Assembly (NCBI GenBank): GCA_013115145.1
Contig: JAAPAO010000026.1
Span: 1 to 64,000, forward strand
Length of the DNA: 64,000 nt
Reading direction: 5' to 3'
Source: Perkinsus chesapeaki
Lineage: Eukaryota > Perkinsozoa > Perkinsida > Perkinsidae
Shown: in pieces, positions 21,112-34,033 of the stretch
Numbering within the stretch: the first letter of the stretch is position 1
Layout: every line of letters begins with the position of its first letter
Notes under the pieces: model-generated
What the model saw: the letters and a program-made list of their open reading frames with translations, nothing else
The model's database searches: none
What the model was told of the DNA's origin: nothing
Translations under genes and position numbers: made by a program

Positions 21112-24051
21112 TTACTCACTCTCCTCCTTATCTTCTTCATCACTTCTTTCCTCAGTAACATCACATCTTGATGATGTCTGCTTTTGCATTTTATATCTAT
21201 TTATAATAACGATGACATATTACTTTATTATTATTACCGTAGTTGTCTTTGCCTCCTTATTAGTTCAAATTCATCCTTTGGTGCTGGCTCTAACCTATCT
21301 GACTGTATCCCCAATCTAGGTGTTTGTGTACCTATAGATAATACTCTATCATTATTAATATCCCCCCTATTACTACCTTCATCAGATTGTTTCCTATCTG
21401 GTATCAGTGGTACATTGAGATTAATATGTGTATCAGCTGATGACATCCGAACTGACGTCTCTTCCACACTAGCATTCTCCTTCTAATAACAATTATCTCT
21501 CAACTATCATATTTACTATTACCTGCTCCTCCTCCTCCTCCTTAACCACAGCCTTTTCTTCCTCTTTAACTATCTTAACCACTGCCTCAGGTATTCCAGC
21601 CGCTGCTGCTGCTGCTGTTGATGATGATGATCGCCCATTCTAATATATTCATATAGCCCTTCATGTATATTAACTATTACTTTATTATTATCATCCCCCT
21701 CATCTCCTATTAAACCCCTCCAGTATCTGTTACTATAATATATTATATTATAATGTATTATTACTTTTTTTCATTATCATAATACTCCACCATTTTAATA
21801 GCATGTTTAATAGCCTGTCTAAGCTCCTCTGCTGTCTCTACTCCCAATGCTGTTAATAGTGAAGTTGTTGTATTATTATCATTACTGCCCTCCACTTTAG
21901 GTGGTATAATCGGTAAATGGGTCATTGTTACTGTACCACCACCTAAAATCCCTCCATATATAACTACTACTACCTATACCCTACTTCATTACTACTACTA
22001 CCTGGTAACTCAACCGTCTTAGAGGCTGGTAATATATTCTTTTCAGCCCCTTTACCCTCTTCTCCCTTTGCTGTTTTATCCTTACTTGCAGCCGTTGCTG
22101 CTGTTGTCGCAGTGCTGCTACTGCTGCTGTTGTTGGTATCCTATTTGATGACTTACATATCTTACACATACATAATAACCCCCTCACCACCTTCCCATCT
22201 CTTGAGCTTTCAGACTTTCCCCCTTCAGTATTAGCATTACCCTAATACATATATCATTACTATAGCCCCTACTCTACCATACCTTTACCTCCTCCTTCTC
22301 CCGAGTCTGTTGTTGCTGGTGCTGCTGTTGATCCCCTCCCCCTCTAGCTGCTTGTTGTTGTTGTCTAGCCTGTGCCGCATCAGCTGCAGCATTCCTTGGT
22401 GGCTATTAGATATATATAATTAATATTATATTAACCATATTACCATATTAGTAGGTATTTCCGCTCTACATGTTGGACATACTTGTTGCATTACTAACCA
22501 TGATTTAAGACAGTCAATATGGAATCTATAACCATTATATAAATTTATTATTAAACTACCATCCCAGTCACTTACACATGACCACATGGTAGTTTCTTAC
22601 TACCCTCCCATAACTTATCTCGGCATATAATACAGGTATCTTGTTGCTCTAACTCTTCCTTAGTAGCATCTGGAAACCTACCAATAATACGATAATATCG
22701 ATACCCTATACCTTATTACTATTACCTTTCCTCCATATTAGCAGTTATGGCCCTATATTTCCTAAGACTATATAATCTAGTTATCAATTGTTTAGCTATC
22801 TGTAGTATATCAGCTATTGCATAGAAAGGTAATCTAGTCGGGTTTTGGGATAAGAATACCATCATAAAGCACTAATAATAATAAGAAGTAGTAGTAAGAT
22901 TATGATAATAATAACAGTAGTAGTATTATTACTAGATATGTAGTCATTTGACCAACATCACCCCATAGATCAACATGGAATAATAACTGTGTTTTACTTG
23001 TCCAACCATGCTCTAACCTCATATCAATAAGATGTATAATAAACTTAGTTAGTGTTGTTACTAAAGTAAACAGTATTATTACTATTACTAGTAGTAGTAT
23101 TAATATTACATGCTGTTAAACCCATAGTAATAGCCTCGAATAGACACCATGTGTAGAAGGAGGAACGTGAGCTAGATAGACCATAAAAGGTACCTAATAT
23201 ATAATAATATATCATTACTACTACTATAACATATATTTACTTATCCCTATTATATCTAATGTACCAGACATAAATATTAATGCTGCTAATCTTAATAATG
23301 ATGATAAACTTGTAAAACCAAGTTCAAATATCTACACAAATGATATGACTACTTATAATGATAATATTGTTATTATTACATGTCCGACACGTATTTGTGC
23401 CACTAGATGGAATACCTTTAAACATATAGCAAGACATACATACTTCATCAGTTGTACAGTACCAACCTCCTAAAACAATAAGCATCACTAATATTACTAT
23501 TGTTAGTGGTGGTGGTGGGGGGGTATTACTCTATCATTTATAGTAGGTGAATAGAATACCAAGAATAATATGGTATCGGCGACGAACCCACGACCAGAGT
23601 CAATTAGTTGCTACAATTGATAATATTGTTACAATATACCTCAGCTAACACTTACTACCTCAACCTCTAAATCACGCAAATGGCCAACGAATATCTGTAA
23701 TAGGATCTTATTAACAAGTAGTAGGCTTGCTAGAGCGAAGTTATAGATAATCTAAGATGATTATATAAGAATACGGTATGAAGGGATACTTACCGCTAGA
23801 GATATCTTATCCTGTGATAAATGTACTACTATAGGATAGAACTGTTCATACTGTAATGCAGCATGTATTATACATGCCCCAAGTATCTTTAAGATTCAAT
23901 AAATAAGTCTATATAATGCTATAACACCTCCTTACTAATGTGCTTAATATGTAATAAGCTGTAAAGGAGATATGCATTTTAGGTATTATATTAGGAGGAG
24001 GCATATAAAACCTATCCTACCTACTACTAAAAATACCATATAATTCAACAT
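21112..24051 (-). CDS. HRD1: ER-associated degradation E3 ubiquitin ligase HRD1 (synoviolin)
   Basis: Starts MLNYMVFLVV at 24051. About fifteen short exons encode a polytopic ER membrane ligase. TM exons read LQYEQFYPIVVHLSQDKISL (near 23810-23880), IFVGHLRDLEVEQLIDSGRG, KYVCLAICLKVFHLVAQIRV and IFELGFTSLSSLLRLAALIF. HGWTSKTQLFFHVDLWGDVG and RKYRAITANMEER then match the HRD1 cytosolic junction. The RING-H2 is split by one intron: DTCIICRDKLWEGSKKLPC, GHV-FH, IDCLKSWL, then VCPTCRAEIP (about 22440-22650). The tail is low complexity (Gln, Ala, Glu runs) and ends SDEEDKEESE-stop at 21112. HRD1 ubiquitinates misfolded ER proteins with E2 enzymes. Only 18 nt separate its ATG from the stop of the upstream RPP21 gene on the same strand. 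Confidence 0.9.
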
Positions 24052-24069
24052 AAAGTTAACATAGAAACG

Positions 24070-24835
24070 TCATAAGTCAAAGAAGCTATTCTTAAGTGGA
24101 TTAGATGCTGCTTTATTATTATTCTTACTGCTTCCCCCTCTTAAAGCTTCCCTAGCCTTATTAAGACTACTAGGCTGAGATGTACGTCCAACATTCATTA
24201 ATGAATCTAATCAATAATATCCACACACATTCCATACACTATTACTTTTATTTTTCTTCCTATTCTTCCCTTTAGGATTGGCTGGTGTAGCCTTTGGTAC
24301 TTTTATTATTAGCTTCTCCTTGTTATTTTCCTCCATTATCGTGCTACTTTGACTAGGGGCCATCTAATATACTATTAATAAGATATTCAACAATACTAAT
24401 GCCTTACATCGATCACTTCAGGTTCTATTATACCATTATTAATCCTGGTAATACCATTACATATACCACATTTATATTCAACATATACCCCATTCTTTTT
24501 ACTATGTACTGTTATAGATGTAGTAGTTATGGTTGGTATTATACTGCTACAACATTGCTGACAATACCTTATAAGATAATAATACAATAATATACTAATC
24601 ATTTCAACACATACCGTTCCTTAAATTCATCATGTAATACTATACCATGCCTTTTAGCATGTCTATACATTTCCCTACCGGCATGCCTAGATACCTAATA
24701 TTAATATACCCTATCCTCCTCTCCTTCCTATATTACCATTGGTTCATCTACAGCTAAGCGTTGTGATACTGATGCTAGATAAGCGAGGGTATCCATATTA
24801 AGGCCTTTAACATCATTCATTTTATGTGATGACAT
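24070..24835 (-). CDS. RPP21: RNase P/MRP protein subunit Rpp21 (Rpr2)
   Basis: Starts MSSHKMNDVKGLNMDTLAYL at 24835. A helical region follows (LASVSQRLAVDEPM, then SRHAGREMYRHAKRHGIVLH), then the Rpr2 zinc ribbon RYCQQCCSSIIP...VEYKCGICNGITRI, with CxxC pairs at the positions expected to bind zinc. A lysine-rich tail (KGKNRKKNKSN) and a short last exon end NPLKNSFFDL-stop at 24070. Rpp21 is part of the ribonucleoprotein that cleaves pre-tRNA 5' leaders. Four or five exons with introns of about 40 nt. It lies between the SHIPPO gene and HRD1 in a same-strand run with very small spacers. Confidence 0.85.
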
Positions 24836-24948
24836 ATTAAGCTGATAAAAGGGTATTAATAAACTTAAACTCGATATTTAACATGGAGTAACAACATATT
24901 ATTATTACAGTAATAATCATGTTAAATGAAGCATAAAGCAATATACTA

Positions 24949-25942
24949 CTATTCCTCCCAATCAAAGCGTTTAGATGTCGAAAATGACCACTTTGGAGGT
25001 CTATTAATATATCCACTAGTATATACACCATACCTATTGATAGCCTAACATATACTATAATATATATTACTTATAAGCAGCTGGGCCTGGTGATATATCC
25101 TTTACAAACCCTCGTGCTGGATCAAGTTCCCTTCGTGGTTGCATACTCCATTTTGGTGTCCCTAATATATAACCTAATATACTGCCTTATTATTTACTAT
25201 ATCTTACATATAGGGCCTTTAGCTGTACAATGCTCAGGCCTATATTGCCCTATACCAGGACCTATTATTAGTATATTATTATACTAGATAATAAGTATAA
25301 CCTATATTTTTAGATTTAGGTGGTGGATGCCTAGATGTCATTGTCCATTTAGGATTCCTTAATAATGTCCCTTCCCCTGGCCTATATTACCATTATATAT
25401 CATATATAATATTATTATTACGTATATGCTCCTGGCCCAGGATTCTTACATACCGGTGGATCTCTAGATGCCCCCATGAATTTACATAATCTAGGCTTAG
25501 ATATAGTAGGATGATCCATGGTTACTGTGCTCCCTGAATTATTTAATGTATATTATTATATATAATAATATTACCAATACTATAATCAGCTGGGCCTGGC
25601 CTCTTTTCCTTTGAGGCAGGATCAACAGTTCTAGGTCGAAGTGAGAATCTATATAGTACTACTATATTATTATAATATATACTATTACGATGGGTTCTGC
25701 TTTATAGTAGCCTTATAGCAATGACTTAGATCAGGTGATAAAGAATCGGTATAGCACATTTTAGGCCTAATATAGTAGTTGATATAATCAATAATAATGT
25801 ATTATTGCCGTATTTGTGCTCCAAAGGTAGTCTTTTGTCTCATAGTCCATTTAGGTGATTCCTTATGTGTTTTCCTATACCCTCTATCTAGGCTCGATAA
25901 TGTGGGCATAGAGGCACTATGACCATCCTTTTTCTTAGGCAT
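24949..25942 (-). CDS. Sperm-tail PG-rich repeat (SHIPPO/STPGR) protein, likely ciliary
   Basis: Starts MPKKKDGHSASMPTLSSLDR at 25942. It is built of short exons, almost one per repeat, each pairing a 'P(K/R)W(S/T)M' or 'PR..DPA' motif with a Pro-Gly turn: KESPKWTMRQKTTFGAQ, RPRTVDPASKEKRPGPADY, RDPPVCKNPGPGAYT, PKWSMQPRRELDPARGF with DISPGPAAYK, and finally RPPKWSFSTSKRFDWEE-stop. This is the spacing of the SHIPPO repeat found in axonemal and microtubule-associated proteins of flagellates. Its presence implies a motile cilium. About 200 residues, six or seven introns. Confidence 0.8.
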
Positions 25943-26184
25943 CTCTTAATAATAAAGATAAGCACTAAATTGTGTAACAATTGTCCCCCTCTATTTTACA
26001 ACGTACAGGGCGTGCGCACCTTACCAAACTTGCCTTCTGTTACTAGGGGAAATGATGTCTAACCTTTTTCTAGAATTATAGTGGACATTCACAAGCCTCA
26101 ATGGTGTATTGAACAGCCAGATCTCCGTTGTCGTGAAAAATTTATCGACACTTACTGGTAGTGGTTGTTGTTTTTGTTGTTGTA
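25943..26184. promoter_or_regulatory. Divergent promoter region STPGR / AP2S1
   Basis: 242 bp between two divergent start codons. It contains TTGTGTAACAATTG and a GGGCGTGCGCACC word. No TATA box at a convincing position. The assignment as promoter is from position only. Confidence 0.45.
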
Positions 26185-26724
26185 ATGATAAGATTCGTAT
26201 TGGTACAGAATAGGCAAGGTAAGACTAGATTATCTAAATGGTATGTACCTTATAATGCTGCTGAAAAGAATAAAGTAGAAGGTGAGATACATAGAGCTGT
26301 AGTATCTAGGGATAATAGGTAATAACTAATAACAATAACAATAATAACCATAATAAAAGGTCAACTAATTTCCTTGAGTATCGTAATTACAAAATAATAT
26401 ATCGTCGATACGCAGGGTTATTCTTTAGCTTCTGTGTAGATGTTAATGATAATGAGGTAGTAATATTAATAATATACAATAATACTAGCATCAACCTTAG
26501 ATGTGCGTATTGGAATTAATACATCTATTTGTTGAAGTATTAGATGGTTATTTTGGTAATGTATGTGAGCTTGATTTAGTATTCCATTTTGATAAGGTAA
26601 ACTATATACTATCTAGGCATTATATATTGATAGTTCCATACAGGTATATCATATACTAGATGAATTACTATTAGATGGTGAAATAGAGGATACTAGCTCA
26701 GCAGTGGTAGTATGGCAGGGATAA
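26185..26724 (+). CDS. AP2S1: AP-2 clathrin adaptor complex, sigma subunit
   Basis: Four exons. [20 protein letters not shown] and [20 protein letters not shown] open the protein. [20 protein letters not shown] and FCVDVNDNE follow, then [20 protein letters not shown] and LDLVFHFDK, ending [19 protein letters not shown] and a short tail (stop 26722-26724). This is a full longin-fold small adaptin. The NDNxxxLExIH and VCELDLVF signatures are closer to AP-2 sigma than AP-1 or AP-3. The subunit binds cargo dileucine signals at the plasma membrane. Introns of 41, 44 and about 47 nt were removed by homology. Confidence 0.93.
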
Positions 26725-26933
26725 GGGAGAGTGTTAATATAGTCTTGATAGATACTGGAAAAGTTAAGACAATCGGATAAGCTTGATTGATTATTATAGT
26801 AGTTTTTACATTCACCACAGGATAATACCAGAACACATACAGTCTCAGTAACATTTATTTATATCATTTTTGTGTTCCTCATACCGACTTTTCCATAAAC
26901 AGCTTAACTTTATTTATAAAGGTATTGGTCGGT

Positions 26934-28117
26934 ATGGAATCATCTAGTTCTACAGTCCTTTCTTCTTCCTCCTCCTCGTCACCAGCGTCAGCATTGGATT
27001 CCTTTATTATACTAGCTTCCTCAACCACAGGGCAGGCTACTGTTAGGCTAATACAAGAGGTTATATAAATAAGGGGAAATAAAGGGGCTATAGGGATGGT
27101 GGTGCTAAATATGTGTTAGGTTATATCACACAAATCTATATATGTTTTTGGTGAGCTATTAGATGTACCTAATATAAAGGAAGTAATAAAAGTTAATAAG
27201 GAAAATGGGTATTATTGTTGATATCAGTTATCTGATAGTAATGACCATACAGCTAAAGGATGGTATAATATGCTGGAGCTATTTGCATATGGTGGCACTA
27301 TTAAAGACTATAATAATAGAGGTAATATAAAAGATAATATTATATAATAATAAATGTATAGATACTACAGCCCTACCATCACTTAACCCTATACAATATA
27401 GGAAATTGCAGTTATTAACATTACAAACATTAGCGTCTAAAAGGTAGTAGTTATATGACGCTAAACCTAATACCTTACCTTTAGCCCAAATAGTGAACTA
27501 CTCTACGCTACTGTAATAGAGTCCCTATGTCTTAGTAATAATAAGGATGTAGAGGAAGCTGTTATAGAGGCTATGGATGCAGGGATACTAGTAATAGAAT
27601 TGTTAAGGGTGGTGGTGGTGTTGTTAGGCTCATATAGTAGTGTGTTTTAGGACTGTACCTTAGACCCTATGAATAGTGTTATAAGAATAAAGTGGGTCGA
27701 TGGTAGGGATATTAGACTAGATAATATGGGTGGTATAATAGATGTAATAATACTATGATATTAAGTATTTATGAATATATGTTAGACGTTGAAGGGGTTC
27801 CTATACAAATCAAAGGGAGTAGCATTAGATATAGGGGATCCTAATAGAGTAGAGTCAGATGATGATATGATAACTAAACTATCTACAGTAATACCATCTA
27901 GCCTCACTGATTTAATATTTCATATTAGTTAACTAAGAGGTTAGACACTCTGCGGCATTCAATGGATGAATATAAGGCATTGGTTGATCAGGCTAATGCA
28001 TTAGGTAATACTACTAGGTAGTAATACTATACACTCATTTACACTAGTATAGGGAATGTAAAGGAATCAACAACAACAACAACAACAGCTAGTAGCTGTT
28101 CGACTACTAATATGTAA
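26934..28117 (+). CDS. CSN7: COP9 signalosome subunit 7 (PCI domain)
   Basis: Starts at 26934 with a Ser-rich leader, then SALDSFIILASSTTGQATVR. The PCI domain follows: YVFGELLDVPNIKEVIK, LELFAYGGTIKDYNNR, LPSLNPIQYRKLQLLTLQTL, ELLYATVIESLCLSN, DVEEAVIEAMDAGIL, then LDPMNSVIRIKWVDGRDIR (winged-helix strand). A C-terminal helix RLDTLRHSMDEYKALVDQAN and a Thr-rich tail end at TAA 28115-28117. The order and wording match CSN7, a scaffold of the complex that removes NEDD8 from cullins. About eight exons. One exon near 27770-27930 is uncertain. Confidence 0.85.
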
Positions 28118-28211
28118 TCATTCTTACTTCCATCATGGAGATGATATCAATATCGAGTTTCATATTACATATTATTGGTATTAGTTTATATAAGGTGGAT
28201 GTATAGAAGTT

Positions 28212-30524
28212 ATGGTATCTTGTTTTAAATGTTGTTGTTCATTACCTGTTATTTTAATTATCATATTATTATACCGTGATGTTGATGGTGCTCCAAGGCG
28301 TAGGAAGGTAGTAATATACTAATGTCATAGAATATCTAGTATACGTTATTATTAGACTGTAGTATGGACTGATATAGAGGATATAATAGTAAGTAAAGGC
28401 GACCTTACACCATCATTTAATAAGTATTAATAGTAGCTTTATATAATATAATAATACTATCTATAGGTCTATATATCATTACTCTTTGGATTTATGGTCA
28501 TCAGTAGAGTCTATCCTTATGAGTATTAAGTTGAATACCACAGCATATGGTATTAATACTGATTTTATAACACCATCTATATACATACAAGTTAAGGCTG
28601 TTATTACGATATTATAATATAGTAAGGTAATGATGTTAGGTAATAAGATAGATGATTATACACCATTACAGCCAATTGAATATATAGTATTATTAAACTA
28701 TACAGTAGATGCTATTAATATGGATGTATCAGTAGGAATAGGGGATCTATTGTAGTATAGTAGTATTATATAAGGTATTATTAATAGATCCAGTTAATGA
28801 TGGTTGGTTAATAAAGGCTAGGAGTGAGTATATTATAAAGATAAGGAGGCCACCTGATGTAATGACCTCCTCCTATATAAGGACATACCTCCCTTGTAGT
28901 TGAAACGTTTATTGCCTATTAAAGGATTATCTGTATATGATGACAGGGGTACATTAATACCACTACAGGGAAATGTTAGTGAATATATTATAGCACCAAA
29001 GGTAATAACATATACTCCTTGTTATCATTGGATACCCTAGTATTAGACACCTTATTCGACTCTATATATTTATCCACAATGTGATGAGCATGCCACTGGC
29101 TTTGTAGTAGGAGGCCAAGAACTACCCCTTGGTGCTGCATATACTGGGGGGCAGCAGCAATGTAGTGATGTTAAAGAGGTGGTAATAATGCTGTATTTGT
29201 AAGTGATAATGTATTAGTAGGGCGAAAGGATGTTAATATCATGTTATTATAGGGATAAAAAGTATACTAATGGTAATATGGTAAGTTATCCTTTTAATGG
29301 TAGTAAGGTTATTATCATCTATAGTGGGAGAGTATACCTGTTATGGTAACAATATATAAGACATATACAATGGTTAATGATAGGGATATAATAATAACAT
29401 TACAGGATGAAGAGGGAGGGGAATGCAGTGAGGACTTGAGGGAAATACGGTATTATTATATGCTCAATACTCAGGCTCTAGGCATCCTACAAGTAACCTT
29501 CCTGTTAATGGTAGCTTTTATTGTAAAGCTCTAAGGGACGTTATACACTTTACTCTTATTACAAGGCTCACAGAGGGTACTAGGGTGGAGGATTGGAGGG
29601 AAATGTGGTATAATTATTATAGGTTTGATAGGACGTATACTTTATGATAATAAGGAAAGGGATGGCATTGATATAATAAGTGATGTCCCTACAGAAGGTA
29701 TTAAGATAGTAATTATATAGTATAATTATATACAGCTATCAAGCTACCATATTCCCTCTCGGCAACCTTTACATTACACTTACCTTACGGATCTGTTATG
29801 GAGCCCCCATCCTATAAGATATGGAGTATAATAGTATATAGAAATAGTACATTAATATCAAGTAATACTATAATACAGTAGTAGTAGACTAATAATAAGG
29901 TAATACTACTACAACAACAGAGGTATTACCTCATAAACCCACTACTACACCATATACCACTGAAGGCTTATATACAACAACAACAACAGCAACAACAACA
30001 ACAACAACACCTACAAGCACTATACGGTATACCACTGATAAGGTTGTTGTTATTACTGAAGGACCAGTCGATTACAAAGATAAGCTGTACTGCTACTACC
30101 AGGCATAGATGGTTATAAAGTATGTTATATTTTAGTTGGTATAACTACCCTATGGAGGATATAAGGTTTAATATCAGCTGTGTAGATGAAGACACTTGTA
30201 GGTGTATATTAATGCAACAATACTTTCATATATGTGTTATATTAGATGAAGTAATAATAATAAAGCTGTTATAATTACCTTATATTAATATGTAGATTAC
30301 AACGCTCCGCCTACTAGTGTCAATGGAATCTGCGTTACATACCACTAAAGAGGTAGGCTTATACTCTTACTTAGAGGAAGTATGGTTATTATTAGGATCG
30401 AATAGAGCTCATAGAGGATGGTAAGGTTGTTAGTACTATAATATTGGATGAAGTTAGTGATGATATCACAGTACCGGTAGGAAGAACCCATACCGTATTT
30501 TCGTATATTAACCTAACATTCTAG
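28212..30524 (+). CDS. Secreted/surface protein with cadherin-like beta-sandwich repeats
   Basis: Starts MVSCFKCCCSLPVILIIILL, a clear signal peptide or anchor. Repeated modules have the look of the cadherin-like beta-sandwich domain: GDLTPSFNKSIYHYSLDL near 28400; DDYTPLQPIEYIVLLNYTVD near 28660; GTLIPLQGNVSEYIIAPK near 28950; and NGSFYCKALRDVIHFTL near 29505, each with the 'L-P-x-x-x-Y-x-V/I' pattern. A Thr-rich linker (TTTT runs) lies near 29930-30020, typical of a glycosylated stalk. The end is INLTF-stop at 30524. Many AT-rich mini-introns; several exon borders are tentative. The ligand is unknown. A surface adhesion or sensing role is inference. Confidence 0.6.
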
Positions 30525-31022
30525 GATGATGCTCTCTACACATATATGTTACTACGTTATGAATGCCACCACCATCATAATAGCATACTAGATATTATTT
30601 CCTCTAAGTAATATCGCATATTATCTTCATATACCCCTTCAATAGGCCTCATCCTTCCTCCTCCTCCTCTACTCTATATGATTACCCAATAATGATAGTA
30701 CATGCCAGTCATTGGAGCCATGCTTTACATGCTTATAAAAGGATAGTATTGCCACAAGCACCTTATACATTCCCTACAACACAATATCCACCGTACTATA
30801 CCATAATATTATCATCATTATCCTCCTATTACCATGTATCAGATACATACTCATAAACCCATCTGACCAGGAGCAGCAGCAGTGATGTCGGTTGCTCTTA
30901 ATCATGCTCTGCATGTTATTAATTAGTCTTATGTTTTTCTATTAATAGTTTCTCCACTATTCCACGGACTTGAGGATATTATATTAAATAATAGTAGTAT
31001 TAGTTTGTTTTAATTATACATA
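30525..31022. other. Spacer upstream of RAB11
   Basis: About 500 bp, AT-rich. No gene supported. It presumably holds the 3' end of the preceding gene and the RAB11 promoter. Confidence 0.55.
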
Positions 31023-32252
<1,230 letters not shown>

Positions 32253-32540
32253 TGAACAATTCTTATATTTCACTGATGCTGATGCTGTTACCCGTATTGT
32301 TGTTGTTTGTACTAGCGCTATTAACTTAAGCTATTACCATCTGCTGTATATAGCATTGCTGCTGCTGATGCTGTTATTGTTGTTGTTGCCTACTACTTAG
32401 ATGTATGTTAATAATAATAACAACAGGCAAGAGCAACAGTAGTAGTAATAACTGGCACCATAATAATCATCATCTTATACATTCCCATCAATCTCAATGT
32501 GTTGTGCAGTTAATTGTATTTAAATTAGGATACACCTGTC
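32253..32540. other. Spacer after RAB11
   Basis: About 290 bp with CTG/TGT-rich triplet runs (32270-32400). No gene seen. Confidence 0.6.
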
Positions 32541-34017
32541 ATGAATGTTATGAATGATTGTAGAGGGCAACATGCTCGATCAAGGCATATGAGACTAGCG
32601 GCAACTAATGGGAGAATAGACCTATTATACAGGCATGTGGATGAATGGATAAATGATACTATAACATTACAGGATGAGGATGCTACACAATACTTAGTAT
32701 AACAGGAACAATAATCATATTATATAGAGGTTGCTGATTATAGGTTGATGAAATATGTCACCTGTGTTCCGAATGGACAACATGTAGAGTAGTAGATAGT
32801 AATATTATAATAAACATGCTAAGAAAGATAGAACAATCATTAATAAATAACACAGTAATATTTAATATCAGCAGAAGCAGCAGCAATATTGATAAGTCGG
32901 CAGTAGATGCCCCACAGCTCCTATGCACGATTTGTGCTATTACACAATATAGGGTGTATCTATAGGAACAAAAGAGAGTATAGGGAAGCATACAGGTTAA
33001 GAGAGGATAATGGATGATATAATATATATGATGGATGGTAGGTATTTAACAGCAGCTGCAGACAATTTAATAGATAATGAAGATGATAATGTTGCAACTG
33101 AGCATCACAGTTACCTTTATTCGCTTAAGCATCTAAACCTAGCAGGTGTCCTGTCCAAGCTGGGAAGGCACGAGGAGGCTTTTGGCCATGCTTCTAAGTA
33201 TGGATAATATTACTATAGAATATTACATAGACCTTCGTTAGAGCAATAACGATACTTACTACTACTCAATCACATTCCTCATCATTATCATATCATTCCT
33301 CTATAACTAATTACTCAACAACTCAACTGTCAACTTGCTTCAATGGCGATGTTGCTGCTGATGTTCTTTGGGTAAAGGCAGCGGCTTATGATATCCTAGC
33401 GAGTGAGCTATCACATCTAGGACAAGTAATCTCAGGGGGTCACTCGATATTCACCTTTAATAACAAACACTTAGGTGAAGGATGCAGTACGGGCTCATTT
33501 ACAAGCCTATGAGTTTGCAGTAGCTGCAGCATCATCAGCTGGTGCAGCTGGGCCAAATGCCCATGGTTAGTGTTGATAGTATGCTCAAGTTGGAGTCGTA
33601 TAATAGTAGATACCCCAGCTGTAAGATCATATAGACATCGATATCTAATGGCAACACTTAAAGTACCCGAGCAACACCAACAACAGAGTACACAAGGAGA
33701 AGGAGGAGGTGAATACCAACTGTGGGAACATGTGTTATATAGTGTATAGGACTATACAGTCATAGTAGAGGGTCAATGTTACAAAGGCAGGATCAAGAAG
33801 AACAAGAAGAAGCACTCTATGAAGAGGATAAAGCATTAGTGATTAGAGTAGATATTAAGCTAGAGTCTTCCTCTGGTGAATATATGGTGTTCGGTATAGA
33901 ATAGAGCATTTGATGGTTATACAGTAGAGGCTTATGATAAAGGGGATGGTGTATTACTAAAAGCATACCAACAGCATCAACACAAGTCTACTCCTTGTGG
34001 GTGAGATATAGACCACC
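32541..34017 (+). CDS. TPR-like helical protein (unknown)
   Basis: Candidate start MNVMNDCRGQHARSRHMRLA at 32541. Helical exons follow: DLLYRHVDEWINDTITLQDE (about 32620-32700), SYLYSLKHLNLAGVLSKLGR with HEEAFGHASK (about 33100-33200), ADVLWVKAAAYDILASELSH (about 33355-33425), and DAVRAHLQAYEFAVAAASSA (about 33485-33560). The LNLAGVLSKLGRHEEAF segment fits a tetratricopeptide repeat. Later exons contain DKALVIRVDIKLESSSGEYM (about 33815-33890) and FDGYTVEAYDKGDGVLLKAY (about 33910-33970). Exon joints are only partly resolved, and the gene may continue into the following low-complexity gene. Partner and function unknown. Confidence 0.45.
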
Positions 34018-34033
34018 TTCACAGTCTTAACCA

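Noticed and set aside
24600-24840. Alternative genetic code (TAA/TAG as sense codons)
   Set aside because: In-frame stops in exon-like stretches are all removed by GT-AG introns, and genes such as RPL17, RAB11 and AP2S1 end normally at TAA.
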